The translations under genes and the position numbers were made by a program. A stretch of 64,000 nucleotides of DNA from contig NZ_JAAKGO010000001.1 in assembly GCF_011043525.1 (NCBI RefSeq), forward strand, positions 1-64,000, given 5' to 3'. Each line of letters begins with the position of its first letter. Positions within the stretch are counted from its first letter, which is position 1. Under the pieces are notes generated by a model. It had not been told where the DNA came from. It did no database searches and worked only from the letters and a program-made list of their open reading frames with translations. The DNA comes from Sphingobacterium sp. SGG-5. Lineage in GTDB: Bacteria; Bacteroidota; Bacteroidia; Sphingobacteriales; Sphingobacteriaceae. Shown here one piece after another: positions 55,018-63,243 of the stretch.

Positions 55018-55052
55018 TAAATAGAAGAAAGAGAAATATAAATTTAAACAAC

Positions 55053-55481
55053 ATGTTAACAGGAATGAAACACTTACACTCTACACTCGCTATTATCTTA
55101 CTTTTAGCATTGGTAGTTACGATCATCATCACTTGGGTCAATTATGCAAGCAATAAGCCTTACAACAGAAAGATTGCGCTCTTAGGATTGATTAGTGCCC
55201 ACTTACAGCTGGTGATCGGATTGGTCCTTTATTTTATATCACCACTGGGCCTGAAAAGCTTTTCGGGTGAGAATATGGGTAACAGCTTATCCCGGCTTTA
55301 TTTTCTGGAGCACCCTTTGATGATGGTATTGGCTATTGTTTTGATTACGGTAGGTTATTCTAAGGCCAAAAAGCTTGAAGATTCCCAAAAAGCCAATCGG
55401 ACGGTTCTGATTTTCTATATTATCGGGCTGATCTTTGTGTTGTCGAGAATACCTTGGTCGACATGGTCAATATTGAATTAG
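55053..55481 (+). CDS. Small four-helix membrane protein (cytochrome-b-like, unknown function)
   Basis: The start is taken at the ATG at 55053 (MLTGMKHLHSTLAIILLLAL; a further ATG at 55065 is possible). This gives about 142 residues with four transmembrane segments (about 9-28, 43-63, 80-101 and 115-135) joined by short loops. It has several conserved-looking histidines (His7, His9, His49, His87). Bacteroidota proteins of this type are sometimes annotated as cytochrome B, but heme binding has not been shown here. It follows the M28 peptidase gene by 43 bases with its own promoter-like element. Confidence 0.65.
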   Translation: MLTGMKHLHSTLAIILLLALVVTIIITWVNYASNKPYNRKIALLGLISAHLQLVIGLVLYFISPLGLKSFSGENMGNSLSRLYFLEHPLMMVLAIVLITVGYSKAKKLEDSQKANRTVLIFYIIGLIFVLSRIPWSTWSILN

Positions 55482-55537
55482 AAACCCCATAAAATTCGTT
55501 AACTTTACGGCTTCAAAAACAGAATAAATCAATTAAA

Positions 55538-56386
55538 ATGAATGCAGATATAAACAAACTAGAACAAATTGCATCCCAGGTAAGGCGTGATATCGTCCGT
55601 ATGGTACATGCCTGTAAATCCGGCCACCCGGGGGGATCCTTAGGGTGTACCGATTACTTTGTCGCATTGTATTTCCATATGATGAAACACGACCCGGCTT
55701 TTAACATGGATGGTCAAGGCGAAGATTTATTCTTTTTGTCCAACGGGCATATTTCACCTGTCTTTTATAGTACATTGGCCCGGGCAGGATATTTTCCGGT
55801 AAGCGAATTGACAACGTTCCGTAAAATCAACTCCCGGCTACAGGGTCACCCTACTACGCATGAAAACCTACCTGGCATACGTGTAGCATCAGGTTCTTTA
55901 GGCCAAGGTCTTTCTGTAGCTATAGGAGCCGCACAAGCAAAAAAGCTAAACAAGGATGATAGCTTGGTCTACGTATTGATGGGTGATGGGGAACTTCAAG
56001 AGGGTCAGATATGGGAAGCTGCGTTATATGCTCCTCATAATAAAATAGATAATCTTATTGCCGCGGTAGATTACAACGGCGCACAAATCGACGGCCCGAC
56101 CAATACCGTTCTTTCTTTAGGCAATTTAAAAGCCAAATGGGAAGCTTTCGGGTGGACTGTGGTCGAAGTGACCAATGGAAACGACATGTCCACGGTAATT
56201 GCCGGACTGGAAGAAGCAAAGTCTCTTACTGGTAATGGACGGCCTGTTGTCATTTTATTGCACACCGAGATGGGAAATGGTGTCGACTTTATGATGGGCA
56301 CCCATAAATGGCACGGCGTAGCCCCTAATGATGAGCAGCTGGCTACAGCCTTGGATCAGTTGACAGAAACTTTGGGAGATTATTAA
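55538..56386 (+). CDS. Transketolase, N-terminal (thiamine diphosphate) subunit
   Basis: The 282-residue protein carries the N-terminal domain of transketolase. Motifs are CKSGHPGGSLGCTDYFVALY at the start, GSLGQGLSVAIGAAQA, and the ThDP-binding GDGELQEGQIWEAA followed by NLIAAVDYNGAQIDG. Transketolase moves two-carbon units in the pentose phosphate pathway. Split transketolase genes are normal in several lineages. The C-terminal subunit gene follows after 91 bases that contain short tandem repeats. Confidence 0.94.
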   Translation: MNADINKLEQIASQVRRDIVRMVHACKSGHPGGSLGCTDYFVALYFHMMKHDPAFNMDGQGEDLFFLSNGHISPVFYSTLARAGYFPVSELTTFRKINSRLQGHPTTHENLPGIRVASGSLGQGLSVAIGAAQAKKLNKDDSLVYVLMGDGELQEGQIWEAALYAPHNKIDNLIAAVDYNGAQIDGPTNTVLSLGNLKAKWEAFGWTVVEVTNGNDMSTVIAGLEEAKSLTGNGRPVVILLHTEMGNGVDFMMGTHKWHGVAPNDEQLATALDQLTETLGDY

Positions 56387-56477
56387 TGATTAGTATCGCG
56401 ATTGGCGAAGTGCGATATGCGATAAAAGAGATTCGCAAATACGCAATACGCAATACGTAATACGCAATACACATAAA
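56387..56477. repeat. Heptamer tandem repeat between the transketolase halves
   Basis: Four consecutive ACGCAAT-type units occupy 56441-56468, one of them ACGTAAT, and a partial unit follows. Before them are GCGATAT-type words (TGCGATATGCGATA at about 56411-56424). The spacer codes for nothing in frame. The last units lie 9 bases before the start codon of the C-terminal subunit, so copy-number changes could affect its leader. Confidence 0.7.
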
Positions 56478-57431
56478 ATGAAAAAATATACATATACAGA
56501 ATCTAAAGATACACGTTCAGGTTTTGGTGCCGGTCTGGCAGAAGCTGGTAAGATGAATGAGAATGTCGTGGCACTATGTGCCGACTTGATCGGCTCATTA
56601 AAAATGGAAGCTTTTATTAAAGAGTTTCCGGAGCGTTTTTTCCAGATCGGTATCGCGGAGGCTAATATGATGGGGATTGCTGCAGGGCTGACCATAGGTG
56701 GGAAAATTCCATTTACCGGGACTTTCGCCAACTTCTCAACAGGCCGCGTGTATGACCAGATCCGTCAGTCGATCGCCTACTCAGGCAAAAATGTAAAGAT
56801 CTGTGCCTCTCACGCCGGACTTACATTGGGAGAAGACGGTGCTACACACCAAATTTTGGAAGATATCGGTCTTATGAAGATGTTGCCGGGTATGACCGTA
56901 ATCAACACCTGTGATTTTAACCAGACCAAAGCGGCTACCATCGCTTTGGTGAATCATCAAGGTCCGGTATATCTTCGCTTCGGCCGTCCGGTAGTACCGA
57001 ATTTCACACCTGCAGACCAAACGTTTGAAATTGGCAAAGCGGTGATGCTTAACGAAGGTAAAGATGTCACGATTATCGCGACAGGTCATCTGGTTTGGGA
57101 AGCAATACAAGCCGGCGAAGCTTTGGAAAAATTAGGTATAGATGCAGAGATTATTAATATCCATACTATCAAACCACTGGATGAAGAGGCTATCCTGGCT
57201 TCCGTAAAGAAAACAGGATGTGTCGTTACAGCGGAAGAACACAACCGCCTGGGTGGCCTGGGGGATAGTGTAGCACAAGTGCTAGCACAGAAATTGCCGT
57301 CTCCACAGGAGTATGTGGCCGTAAATGACAGCTTTGGCGAGTCAGGCATTCCGGCACAATTGATGGAGAAATATGGCCTAAATGCAGACAATATCGTAGC
57401 TGCGGCGCGCAAAGCAATCAGCAGAAAATAA
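56478..57431 (+). CDS. Transketolase, C-terminal subunit
   Basis: The 317-residue protein has the pyrimidine-binding and C-terminal transketolase domains. Markers are SRFQIGIAEANMMGIAAGL-like sequence (FQIGIAEANMMGIAAGLTI near residue 54), SHAGLTLGEDGATHQILED, LRFGRPVVPNF and VTAEEHNRLGGLGDSVAQVL. The protein pairs with the 55538 gene product to form the active enzyme. The ECF sigma gene begins 6 bases after its stop, so it is in one transcript with the sigma operon. Confidence 0.94.
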   Translation: MKKYTYTESKDTRSGFGAGLAEAGKMNENVVALCADLIGSLKMEAFIKEFPERFFQIGIAEANMMGIAAGLTIGGKIPFTGTFANFSTGRVYDQIRQSIAYSGKNVKICASHAGLTLGEDGATHQILEDIGLMKMLPGMTVINTCDFNQTKAATIALVNHQGPVYLRFGRPVVPNFTPADQTFEIGKAVMLNEGKDVTIIATGHLVWEAIQAGEALEKLGIDAEIINIHTIKPLDEEAILASVKKTGCVVTAEEHNRLGGLGDSVAQVLAQKLPSPQEYVAVNDSFGESGIPAQLMEKYGLNADNIVAAARKAISRK

Positions 57432-57437
57432 AAACGA

Positions 57438-57983
57438 ATGGAAGACGCGCTAATCATATCCAAGTTTGCAGATGAGCGTACCCGGGAAGAAGCTTTTAGC
57501 CTTTTGCTGAAAAAATACCAACAGAAAATCTATTGGCATGTCCGACGTATGGTCATCGACCATGATGATGCGGATGATGTAACACAGGATATTTTTGTCA
57601 AAGTATGGCGCAACCTGGAGAAATTCAGGGAAGATTCCCAGCTCTACACCTGGCTATATCGGGTAGCAACAAATGAATGTATTACATTTTTGAACAAGAA
57701 AAAACAAAAACAAAATATTTCATTGGACAATGATAGCTCGTCTTATCTTTCGGAAACACTCGCTGATACGTCTTATTTTGATGGAGACAAGGCCCAGTTA
57801 AAATTACAGCAGGCTTTGTTAACATTGCCCGAGAAACAACGTCTTGTATTCAACATGAAGTATTTCGAAGATTTAAAATACGATGAAATATCGGACATAT
57901 TGGGAACAAGTGTAGGGGCGCTGAAAGCCTCCTATCATTTGGCCGTAAAAAAAATCGAGCAGTTTTTTAATACACATGATTAA
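57438..57983 (+). CDS. ECF RNA polymerase sigma factor
   Basis: The 181-residue sigma factor has region 2 (about 22-90, VIDHDDADDVTQDIFVKVWR) and region 4 (about 125-180, LTLPEKQRLVFNMKYFEDLK followed by YDEISDILGTSVGALKASYH). It does not sit with FecR or a SusCD pair. The next gene encodes a membrane protein that is probably its anti-sigma-like partner. It lies 6 bases after the transketolase gene. Confidence 0.92.
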   Translation: MEDALIISKFADERTREEAFSLLLKKYQQKIYWHVRRMVIDHDDADDVTQDIFVKVWRNLEKFREDSQLYTWLYRVATNECITFLNKKKQKQNISLDNDSSSYLSETLADTSYFDGDKAQLKLQQALLTLPEKQRLVFNMKYFEDLKYDEISDILGTSVGALKASYHLAVKKIEQFFNTHD

Positions 57984-58017
57984 ACCTTTAGGAACTTAAT
58001 ACATCTATAACTACACC

Positions 58018-58665
58018 ATGAAGGAAGAAAACACATATAATGAGCAAGGAGGCAGCAATCTACCTGATTATTTGCGTGTTAACTCTTTTAATGTTCCTGA
58101 AGGTTATTTCGACACATTAGAGGATCAGATACGGGGACGCCTAGCTGAACAACATCTTAAAAGTCTGGTTGCAGAGCCGGGATTTGACGTACCGCAGGGG
58201 TATTTTGAAGAAAGTGAATCTGCTATTCTCGGCCGTATCGCTGAACAAAAGCTGAAGGATAAGGTAACGACCGATGGTTACCAAATTCCGACAGGTTATT
58301 TTGATACACTTGCTGCCCGGATAATGGATAAAACTCCGGAGAAGCATACACCTATCCGGAAACTTCCCACAAGAAGCTGGCTCGGCTATGCTGCAGCAGC
58401 AGTGGCCATCTTTATAGCCCTCGGAGCATATTGGTATCTCAATTCGGCAGACAGCATTCCGACGGATGTACACGATACCCAAGCTTCTCTTCATCATATC
58501 AGTAAGGATGAACTTGTGCATTACCTTGTTCAGGTAACGGAGGGCGTGGAACTTATTGAGCTAGCCACTGATCTGAATAATGCCGAAGTGACGGATACAC
58601 CTTTTGAAATTGACGAACAACTGAAAGATAAAGAGATTGAAGAATATTTAAATTATATGTTATAA
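58018..58665 (+). CDS. Membrane protein with three exact 32-residue VPxGYF repeats (putative anti-sigma factor)
   Basis: The 215-residue protein has three N-terminal repeats of the form [FY]-x-[VI]-P-x-G-Y-F-[DE] at residues 24-32, 56-64 and 88-96, each exactly 32 residues apart. Each is followed by an Ile-x-x-[RK] helix (DQIRGRLAEQ, SAILGRIAEQ, ARIMDKT). One membrane helix lies at about 123-141 (LGYAAAAVAIFIALGAYWYL) and a polar C-terminal domain follows. The cytoplasmic repeats and single helix suggest an anti-sigma-type protein for the ECF sigma factor encoded just upstream. There is no zinc-binding anti-sigma (HxxxCxxC) motif. The next gene starts one base inside its stop (TAATG). Confidence 0.75.
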   Translation: MKEENTYNEQGGSNLPDYLRVNSFNVPEGYFDTLEDQIRGRLAEQHLKSLVAEPGFDVPQGYFEESESAILGRIAEQKLKDKVTTDGYQIPTGYFDTLAARIMDKTPEKHTPIRKLPTRSWLGYAAAAVAIFIALGAYWYLNSADSIPTDVHDTQASLHHISKDELVHYLVQVTEGVELIELATDLNNAEVTDTPFEIDEQLKDKEIEEYLNYML

Positions 58666-59099
58666 TGTTACAGTTGAGACATATTATACTGACTATCTGT
58701 TTTGTATTATTATGTGGTACTACTTTGTATGCACAGCGGGACAGGTTTAAAGCTATAGAAAGTGAAAAGGTAGCCTATATCACAAAGGAACTAAAACTTA
58801 CACCAGCTGAAGCCCAGAAATTTTTCCCGATATATAACAAGTATAATGACGAAATGTGGGCGCTGAAAAAGGCCAAGAGGGGTAGCACAGCAACGCCACG
58901 GGGCGTCAAGTCTTTCAACGGCGGCAAGCGCGATGTCATAGCTTTTGATGCCAAAGAAGTAGACATTAAGAAAAAATATAGAAATCAGTTCTCCGACGTC
59001 GTCGGACAATCCCGTGCTTCACAATTTTTTCAGGTTGTCGAAGATTTCAACGACCTTTTAAGGAACGAGTTGCAGAGTAGAAGAGGAAATAAGCGATAG
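58665..59099 (+). CDS. Small exported Spy/CpxP-like protein
   Basis: The 144-residue protein has a signal peptide (about 1-24) and a helix-rich mature part. LTPAEAQKFFPIYNKYNDEM is typical of small periplasmic Spy/CpxP-like or sensor proteins found next to ECF sigma factors in Bacteroidota. The middle is basic (KRGSTATPRGVKSFNGGKRD). It overlaps the membrane protein gene by one base, forming a three-gene unit of sigma, membrane partner and exported protein. It may act in envelope-stress sensing, by analogy only. Confidence 0.7.
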   Translation: MLQLRHIILTICFVLLCGTTLYAQRDRFKAIESEKVAYITKELKLTPAEAQKFFPIYNKYNDEMWALKKAKRGSTATPRGVKSFNGGKRDVIAFDAKEVDIKKKYRNQFSDVVGQSRASQFFQVVEDFNDLLRNELQSRRGNKR

Positions 59100-59110
59100 G
59101 AAAAAGTTAC

Positions 59111-59812
59111 TCAGTGCTTGATTAATTGCATTCCAATTTCCTCTCCCTGATTATCCGAGTCGACATATCCTGTCACCAAAAGTGTATAAATTCCTTGATC
59201 AACAGGCTGAAAATTCTGATCTAACTGTGGCATCTTGCTGGCACCGATTGGTTGAACCTGTAAAGAGACGTTTGAAGAAGACTTAATTTCGACAAACGAA
59301 GTGACATCTTTGTATTTAATATTTTGAAAAAGTCGTCTTCCTTCATTTTCATTTAGCGAAAGGGAAGCAGCATCCGGGCTCATGTGTGCTATCCGGATCT
59401 TCGCAAAACCACGCCTTGGCCTGATAACGTCATCTTCAACCAACTTTACGGTTAGCTTCTCCGCTTTGTTTACAAAAAGGCTATAGACCCTGCCTGCAGC
59501 TAAATCGACAGTTCCATCGTAGGTATCCTTTCCATTTTTATAAGAACTGACAATTTTGATTTTTGCTTTTCCAGAAAATATACTTTTATAGGGAAGGTAA
59601 TCTCCAAAGTGCAAGCTCTCATTGGCTGCCTTTACCTTCCTGTCATCGATGAAAACTTCCATATCAAGTGAATTCGGAACCGTATTGAATACCGCTAAAG
59701 CCGCCATCTTCGTAGATGGCGAATCGAGCAGTTTATCCAAATCATCGTATTTTGAACAGCTATTGAAGAAGAACAAACTTATTATCGATAAAAGGAAAAT
59801 AGTATATCTCAT
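59111..59812 (-). CDS. DUF4397 domain lipoprotein
   Basis: The 233-residue lipoprotein has a lipobox at LFFFNSCSKYDD (Cys19) and one or two DUF4397-type beta domains. LAVFNTVPNSLDMEVFIDD near 40 and IRIAHMSPDAASLSLNENE near 145 are typical. DUF4397 proteins are surface or periplasmic lipoproteins of unknown function. It converges with the Spy-like gene, whose stop is 11 bases away. Confidence 0.85.
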   Translation of the reverse strand: MRYTIFLLSIISLFFFNSCSKYDDLDKLLDSPSTKMAALAVFNTVPNSLDMEVFIDDRKVKAANESLHFGDYLPYKSIFSGKAKIKIVSSYKNGKDTYDGTVDLAAGRVYSLFVNKAEKLTVKLVEDDVIRPRRGFAKIRIAHMSPDAASLSLNENEGRRLFQNIKYKDVTSFVEIKSSSNVSLQVQPIGASKMPQLDQNFQPVDQGIYTLLVTGYVDSDNQGEEIGMQLIKH

Positions 59813-59919
59813 CGTATTTGGTTTTCCCTAATTTACTAAAATAAAACGTGGTTTTTGAAGCAATCGCTACACCGCGACATTATTACCTGACCAACCACCG
59901 CTTTATATGTTTATTTTTA

Positions 59920-59927
59920 TAAATTTG
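59920..59927 (+). promoter_or_regulatory. Candidate -7 element of ftsK
   Basis: TAAATTTG fits TAnnTTTG and predicts a start near 59934, about 23 bases before the ftsK ATG at 59957. The -33 region has no TTTG. Confidence 0.4.
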
Positions 59928-59956
59928 TACTAATAGTAGATAAAGTACCCCTATAC

Positions 59957-62560
59957 ATGGCAAGCAGAGGAAATACATTTAAAAACGGCAATTATGCTAA
60001 GCAAAGTAAGGATACGAAGACTCCAAAAGCTTCAGCTACCAAAAAGAAAGAATCTGTTTTTAAGTCATGGAACACAACAAGTTTTTCGGAAAAACAACGG
60101 AAAACCGTCAAGATTATTGGTCTCTTTTTAATTCTTGTTTCGTTTTTGCTTGCGGTGGCGTTTATCTCCTACCTCTTTACATGGAAGGAGGATCAAAGTT
60201 ATATTACCATCACCAATGGTGGCTGGAAAACGCTCCTCTACACAGGTGAAGAGCTTCAGAACCGTGCTATCGATTCGTCTCCTGTTGTAGAAAATAAATT
60301 AGGTAAACTGGGAGCACTGTTAGCCAATCAGTTTATTTTCGAATGGTTTGGCATAGCATCTTTCTTGTTTGTATTCTTATTTTTTATTCTGGGCTACAAA
60401 TGTCTCTATGGAAAGTCTTTATTGCCTATCGGTAAGACTATACTCTATTCGCTCGTCGGCATTATTTTTATGTCTGTTACACTGGGTTTTATCCAAGAGT
60501 ATATAGAGGACACACCACACATTCTCGAAGGGAAGTTTGGTTTTTGGACAAACCAGTTGTTGAATGGACAAATCGGCAAATATGGCGTCGGTGGGTTATT
60601 GATCTTTTCTTACCTCTCTGCGCTGATTTTGATTTATAATATTGACTTCCGCTTCTCCCCTTTATCCACAAAATCCGAATCACCGGAAACAGACGATCTT
60701 TCTGATACGGATGAAGTAGCCAACAGTTTGCGGGACGAAGAGGACGATATGGAGCGTATGGGCGATGTGGTTATTGATGTTGCCAACACACTACGGGTTC
60801 GGCAACCCGGACCGGATTCCGTTGCAGAAGATGTCGCGGTGGAGATGGCCGTAGCCAATAAGTATGATATGGATGAAACGCGGACAGCTGACGAGACATT
60901 GAATGGCAGTGCGATTGAGCTTTCTGTCAATAAACCTCTGGAGATAGAAACAACAGTAGAGGAAAAAGTAGAACCTATCTTATCCGTCGAAGAAGTCAAG
61001 GAAGAAAAAACCATCAAAGCCAATGATCTGGTGGCACAGTTTGGCGAATATGATCCGAAATTAGATCTTTCGGGCTACCAACACCCCACATTAGATTTAC
61101 TAAAAGATTACGGTTCGGGAAAGATTACTATTAATCAACAGGAGCTGGAGGCCAATAAAAACAGGATCGTCGATACATTGCGTAATTACAGTATCGAAAT
61201 CGAACATATCAAAGCGACGATCGGTCCGACCGTAACGTTGTACGAAATTATTCCCAAGCCCGGTGTACGCATATCGAAGATTAAGAATTTAGAGGATGAT
61301 ATTGCCTTAAGTCTGGCTGCGTTGGGTATACGTATTATTGCGCCTATGCCCGGAAAGGGAACCATCGGTATTGAGGTACCAAACAGCAACCCCGAAATGG
61401 TGTCTATGCGCTCCATCCTATCCACAGAAAAATTTCAGCGAACAGAGATGGATCTACCGATTGCGTTAGGAAAGACGATCTCTAACGAAGTATATATCGC
61501 TGATTTAGCGAAAATGCCCCACCTGTTGGTCGCCGGAGCAACCGGACAAGGTAAATCTGTCGGTATAAATGCCATTCTGACCTCGTTGCTTTACAAAAAA
61601 CATCCCTCGGAATTGAAATTTGTATTGGTGGACCCGAAAAAGGTGGAGTTATCTCTATTTAAAAAAATAGAACGTCATTTCCTGGCGAAGCTACCGGGTG
61701 AAGAAGAGGCTATTATTACGGATACGAAAAAAGTAATCAATACGTTAAACTCACTCTGTATAGAGATGGATCAACGGTATGATTTATTAAAAAATGCACA
61801 GGTCCGGAATTTAAAAGAATATAATTCAAAATTTGTCAATAGGCGATTAAACCCTGAGGAGGGTCATCGATTCTTACCTTTTATAGTTCTTATTGTCGAT
61901 GAATTCGCAGATTTAATGATGACGGCAGGTAAAGAAGTAGAAACACCGATTGCCCGTTTGGCGCAACTGGCCCGTGCTGTGGGTATTCACTTGGTTATTG
62001 CGACACAACGACCTTCTGTGAATATTATCACGGGTACCATCAAAGCCAACTTTCCGGCACGGCTGGCTTTCCGGGTACTATCTAAGGTCGACTCCCGCAC
62101 CATATTGGATTCGGGCGGAGCCGATCAATTGATCGGTAGAGGAGATATGCTATTGGCGACGGGAAGTGATTTAACCCGGATACAGTGTGCTTTTGTAGAC
62201 ACACCCGAGGTGGAACGGATATCTGATTTTATAGGTAATCAACGGGGATATCCTTCGGCTTTCTTACTTCCGGAATATGTGGATGAATCCGGCGAGGGAT
62301 CTGGCTCTGCAGATTTTGATCTGGACGATCGGGACCAGCTCTTTGAAGATGCTGCGCGTCTTATTGTGCTTCATCAGCAAGGCTCTACATCACTCATACA
62401 GCGCAAGCTAAAATTAGGGTATAATAGGGCGGGGCGTATCATCGACCAACTGGAGGCTGCGGGTATCGTCGGCCCGTTTGAAGGCTCGAAAGCCAGAGAG
62501 GTACTTTATCCGGATGAATATGCTTTGGAACAGTATTTAGAGACATTAAGAAAAGATTAA
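59957..62560 (+). CDS. ftsK: DNA translocase FtsK/SpoIIIE
   Basis: The 867-residue protein pumps DNA to the dif site during division. Four N-terminal membrane helices (about 50-73, 124-147, 157-178 and 208-228) are followed by an acidic linker (about 230-355). The RecA-like motor has Walker A at GATGQGKSVGINAIL (about 527-541) and Walker B at LIVDEFADLMM. A C-terminal gamma winged-helix domain (about 795-867, GSTSLIQRKLKLGYNRAGRI) reads the KOPS sites. It lies 13 bases upstream of the LolA-like gene. Confidence 0.96.
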   Translation: MASRGNTFKNGNYAKQSKDTKTPKASATKKKESVFKSWNTTSFSEKQRKTVKIIGLFLILVSFLLAVAFISYLFTWKEDQSYITITNGGWKTLLYTGEELQNRAIDSSPVVENKLGKLGALLANQFIFEWFGIASFLFVFLFFILGYKCLYGKSLLPIGKTILYSLVGIIFMSVTLGFIQEYIEDTPHILEGKFGFWTNQLLNGQIGKYGVGGLLIFSYLSALILIYNIDFRFSPLSTKSESPETDDLSDTDEVANSLRDEEDDMERMGDVVIDVANTLRVRQPGPDSVAEDVAVEMAVANKYDMDETRTADETLNGSAIELSVNKPLEIETTVEEKVEPILSVEEVKEEKTIKANDLVAQFGEYDPKLDLSGYQHPTLDLLKDYGSGKITINQQELEANKNRIVDTLRNYSIEIEHIKATIGPTVTLYEIIPKPGVRISKIKNLEDDIALSLAALGIRIIAPMPGKGTIGIEVPNSNPEMVSMRSILSTEKFQRTEMDLPIALGKTISNEVYIADLAKMPHLLVAGATGQGKSVGINAILTSLLYKKHPSELKFVLVDPKKVELSLFKKIERHFLAKLPGEEEAIITDTKKVINTLNSLCIEMDQRYDLLKNAQVRNLKEYNSKFVNRRLNPEEGHRFLPFIVLIVDEFADLMMTAGKEVETPIARLAQLARAVGIHLVIATQRPSVNIITGTIKANFPARLAFRVLSKVDSRTILDSGGADQLIGRGDMLLATGSDLTRIQCAFVDTPEVERISDFIGNQRGYPSAFLLPEYVDESGEGSGSADFDLDDRDQLFEDAARLIVLHQQGSTSLIQRKLKLGYNRAGRIIDQLEAAGIVGPFEGSKAREVLYPDEYALEQYLETLRKD

Positions 62561-62572
62561 AGGTTTGTTTGG

Positions 62573-63226
62573 ATGAAGAAGTTTTTATACACGGTGTTAT
62601 TAGGCCTTATGGTGACAGTGTTGTTGGGGCAAGAAGATCCTGCCGCAAAAGATGTATTAAATAAGGTCTCTCTGCGGTATGAAACCTACAAGACCATACG
62701 ATCCGACTTTACGCTTGTTGTCAGAGACGCCAATGGTGGTTCGTACAACAATAAGGGTACCATGCTGTTCAATAAGCCCCAAAATCAGTACCGTATCACA
62801 CTCCAGGATCAGGATATCATTTCGGATGGTAAATCGGTATGGTCCATTTCCAACGAACTAAAAGAAGTACAAGTCACCATAGCAGAAAACGACGCGAGCT
62901 CTATCGGCCCAAATAACCTGTTTTCGTTCTACAAGACAGGGTACAAATATGTCAGCATGCCGGACGAGAAGGTGACAAAAAACGGCAAATCCGAGACGGT
63001 AAAAGTAATCGAACTGTCGCCACTCAATACCAAAACGAATTATTTCAAGATCAAACTGAGAGTCAACAACAACACACATATCCACGATATCACCATTTTT
63101 GACAAATCGGGCAATCGTTATATATATACCATACATACCCTATACGTGAATCATCATATTGCAGGAAACAATTTCGAATTCAACAAGGCACAGTACAAAG
63201 ATTTTGAGATCGTGGATCTCAGGTAA
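62573..63226 (+). CDS. Outer-membrane lipoprotein carrier LolA-like protein
   Basis: The 217-residue protein has a signal peptide (about 1-20) and a LolA-type fold (about 28-215). The segments SRYETYKTIRSDFT-like near 40, KGTMLFNKPQNQYRITLQDQ and SDGKSVWSISNELKEV are typical of the family in Bacteroidota. LolA carries lipoproteins across the periplasm. It follows ftsK with a 13-base gap, a common order in Bacteroidota. It is listed as LolA-like because the LolCDE partners are not in view. Confidence 0.85.
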   Translation: MKKFLYTVLLGLMVTVLLGQEDPAAKDVLNKVSLRYETYKTIRSDFTLVVRDANGGSYNNKGTMLFNKPQNQYRITLQDQDIISDGKSVWSISNELKEVQVTIAENDASSIGPNNLFSFYKTGYKYVSMPDEKVTKNGKSETVKVIELSPLNTKTNYFKIKLRVNNNTHIHDITIFDKSGNRYIYTIHTLYVNHHIAGNNFEFNKAQYKDFEIVDLR

Positions 63227-63243
63227 AAAGGAGAATATATCTT

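Noticed and set aside
54987-55052. Longer start for the small membrane protein
   Set aside because: It overlaps the M28 peptidase gene and lies upstream of a promoter-like box at 55010. The ATG at 55053 is the better fit.
56387-56477. Transketolase pseudogene split by a repeat insertion
   Set aside because: Each half has a complete domain, good start and stop. Split transketolase is normal in many bacteria.
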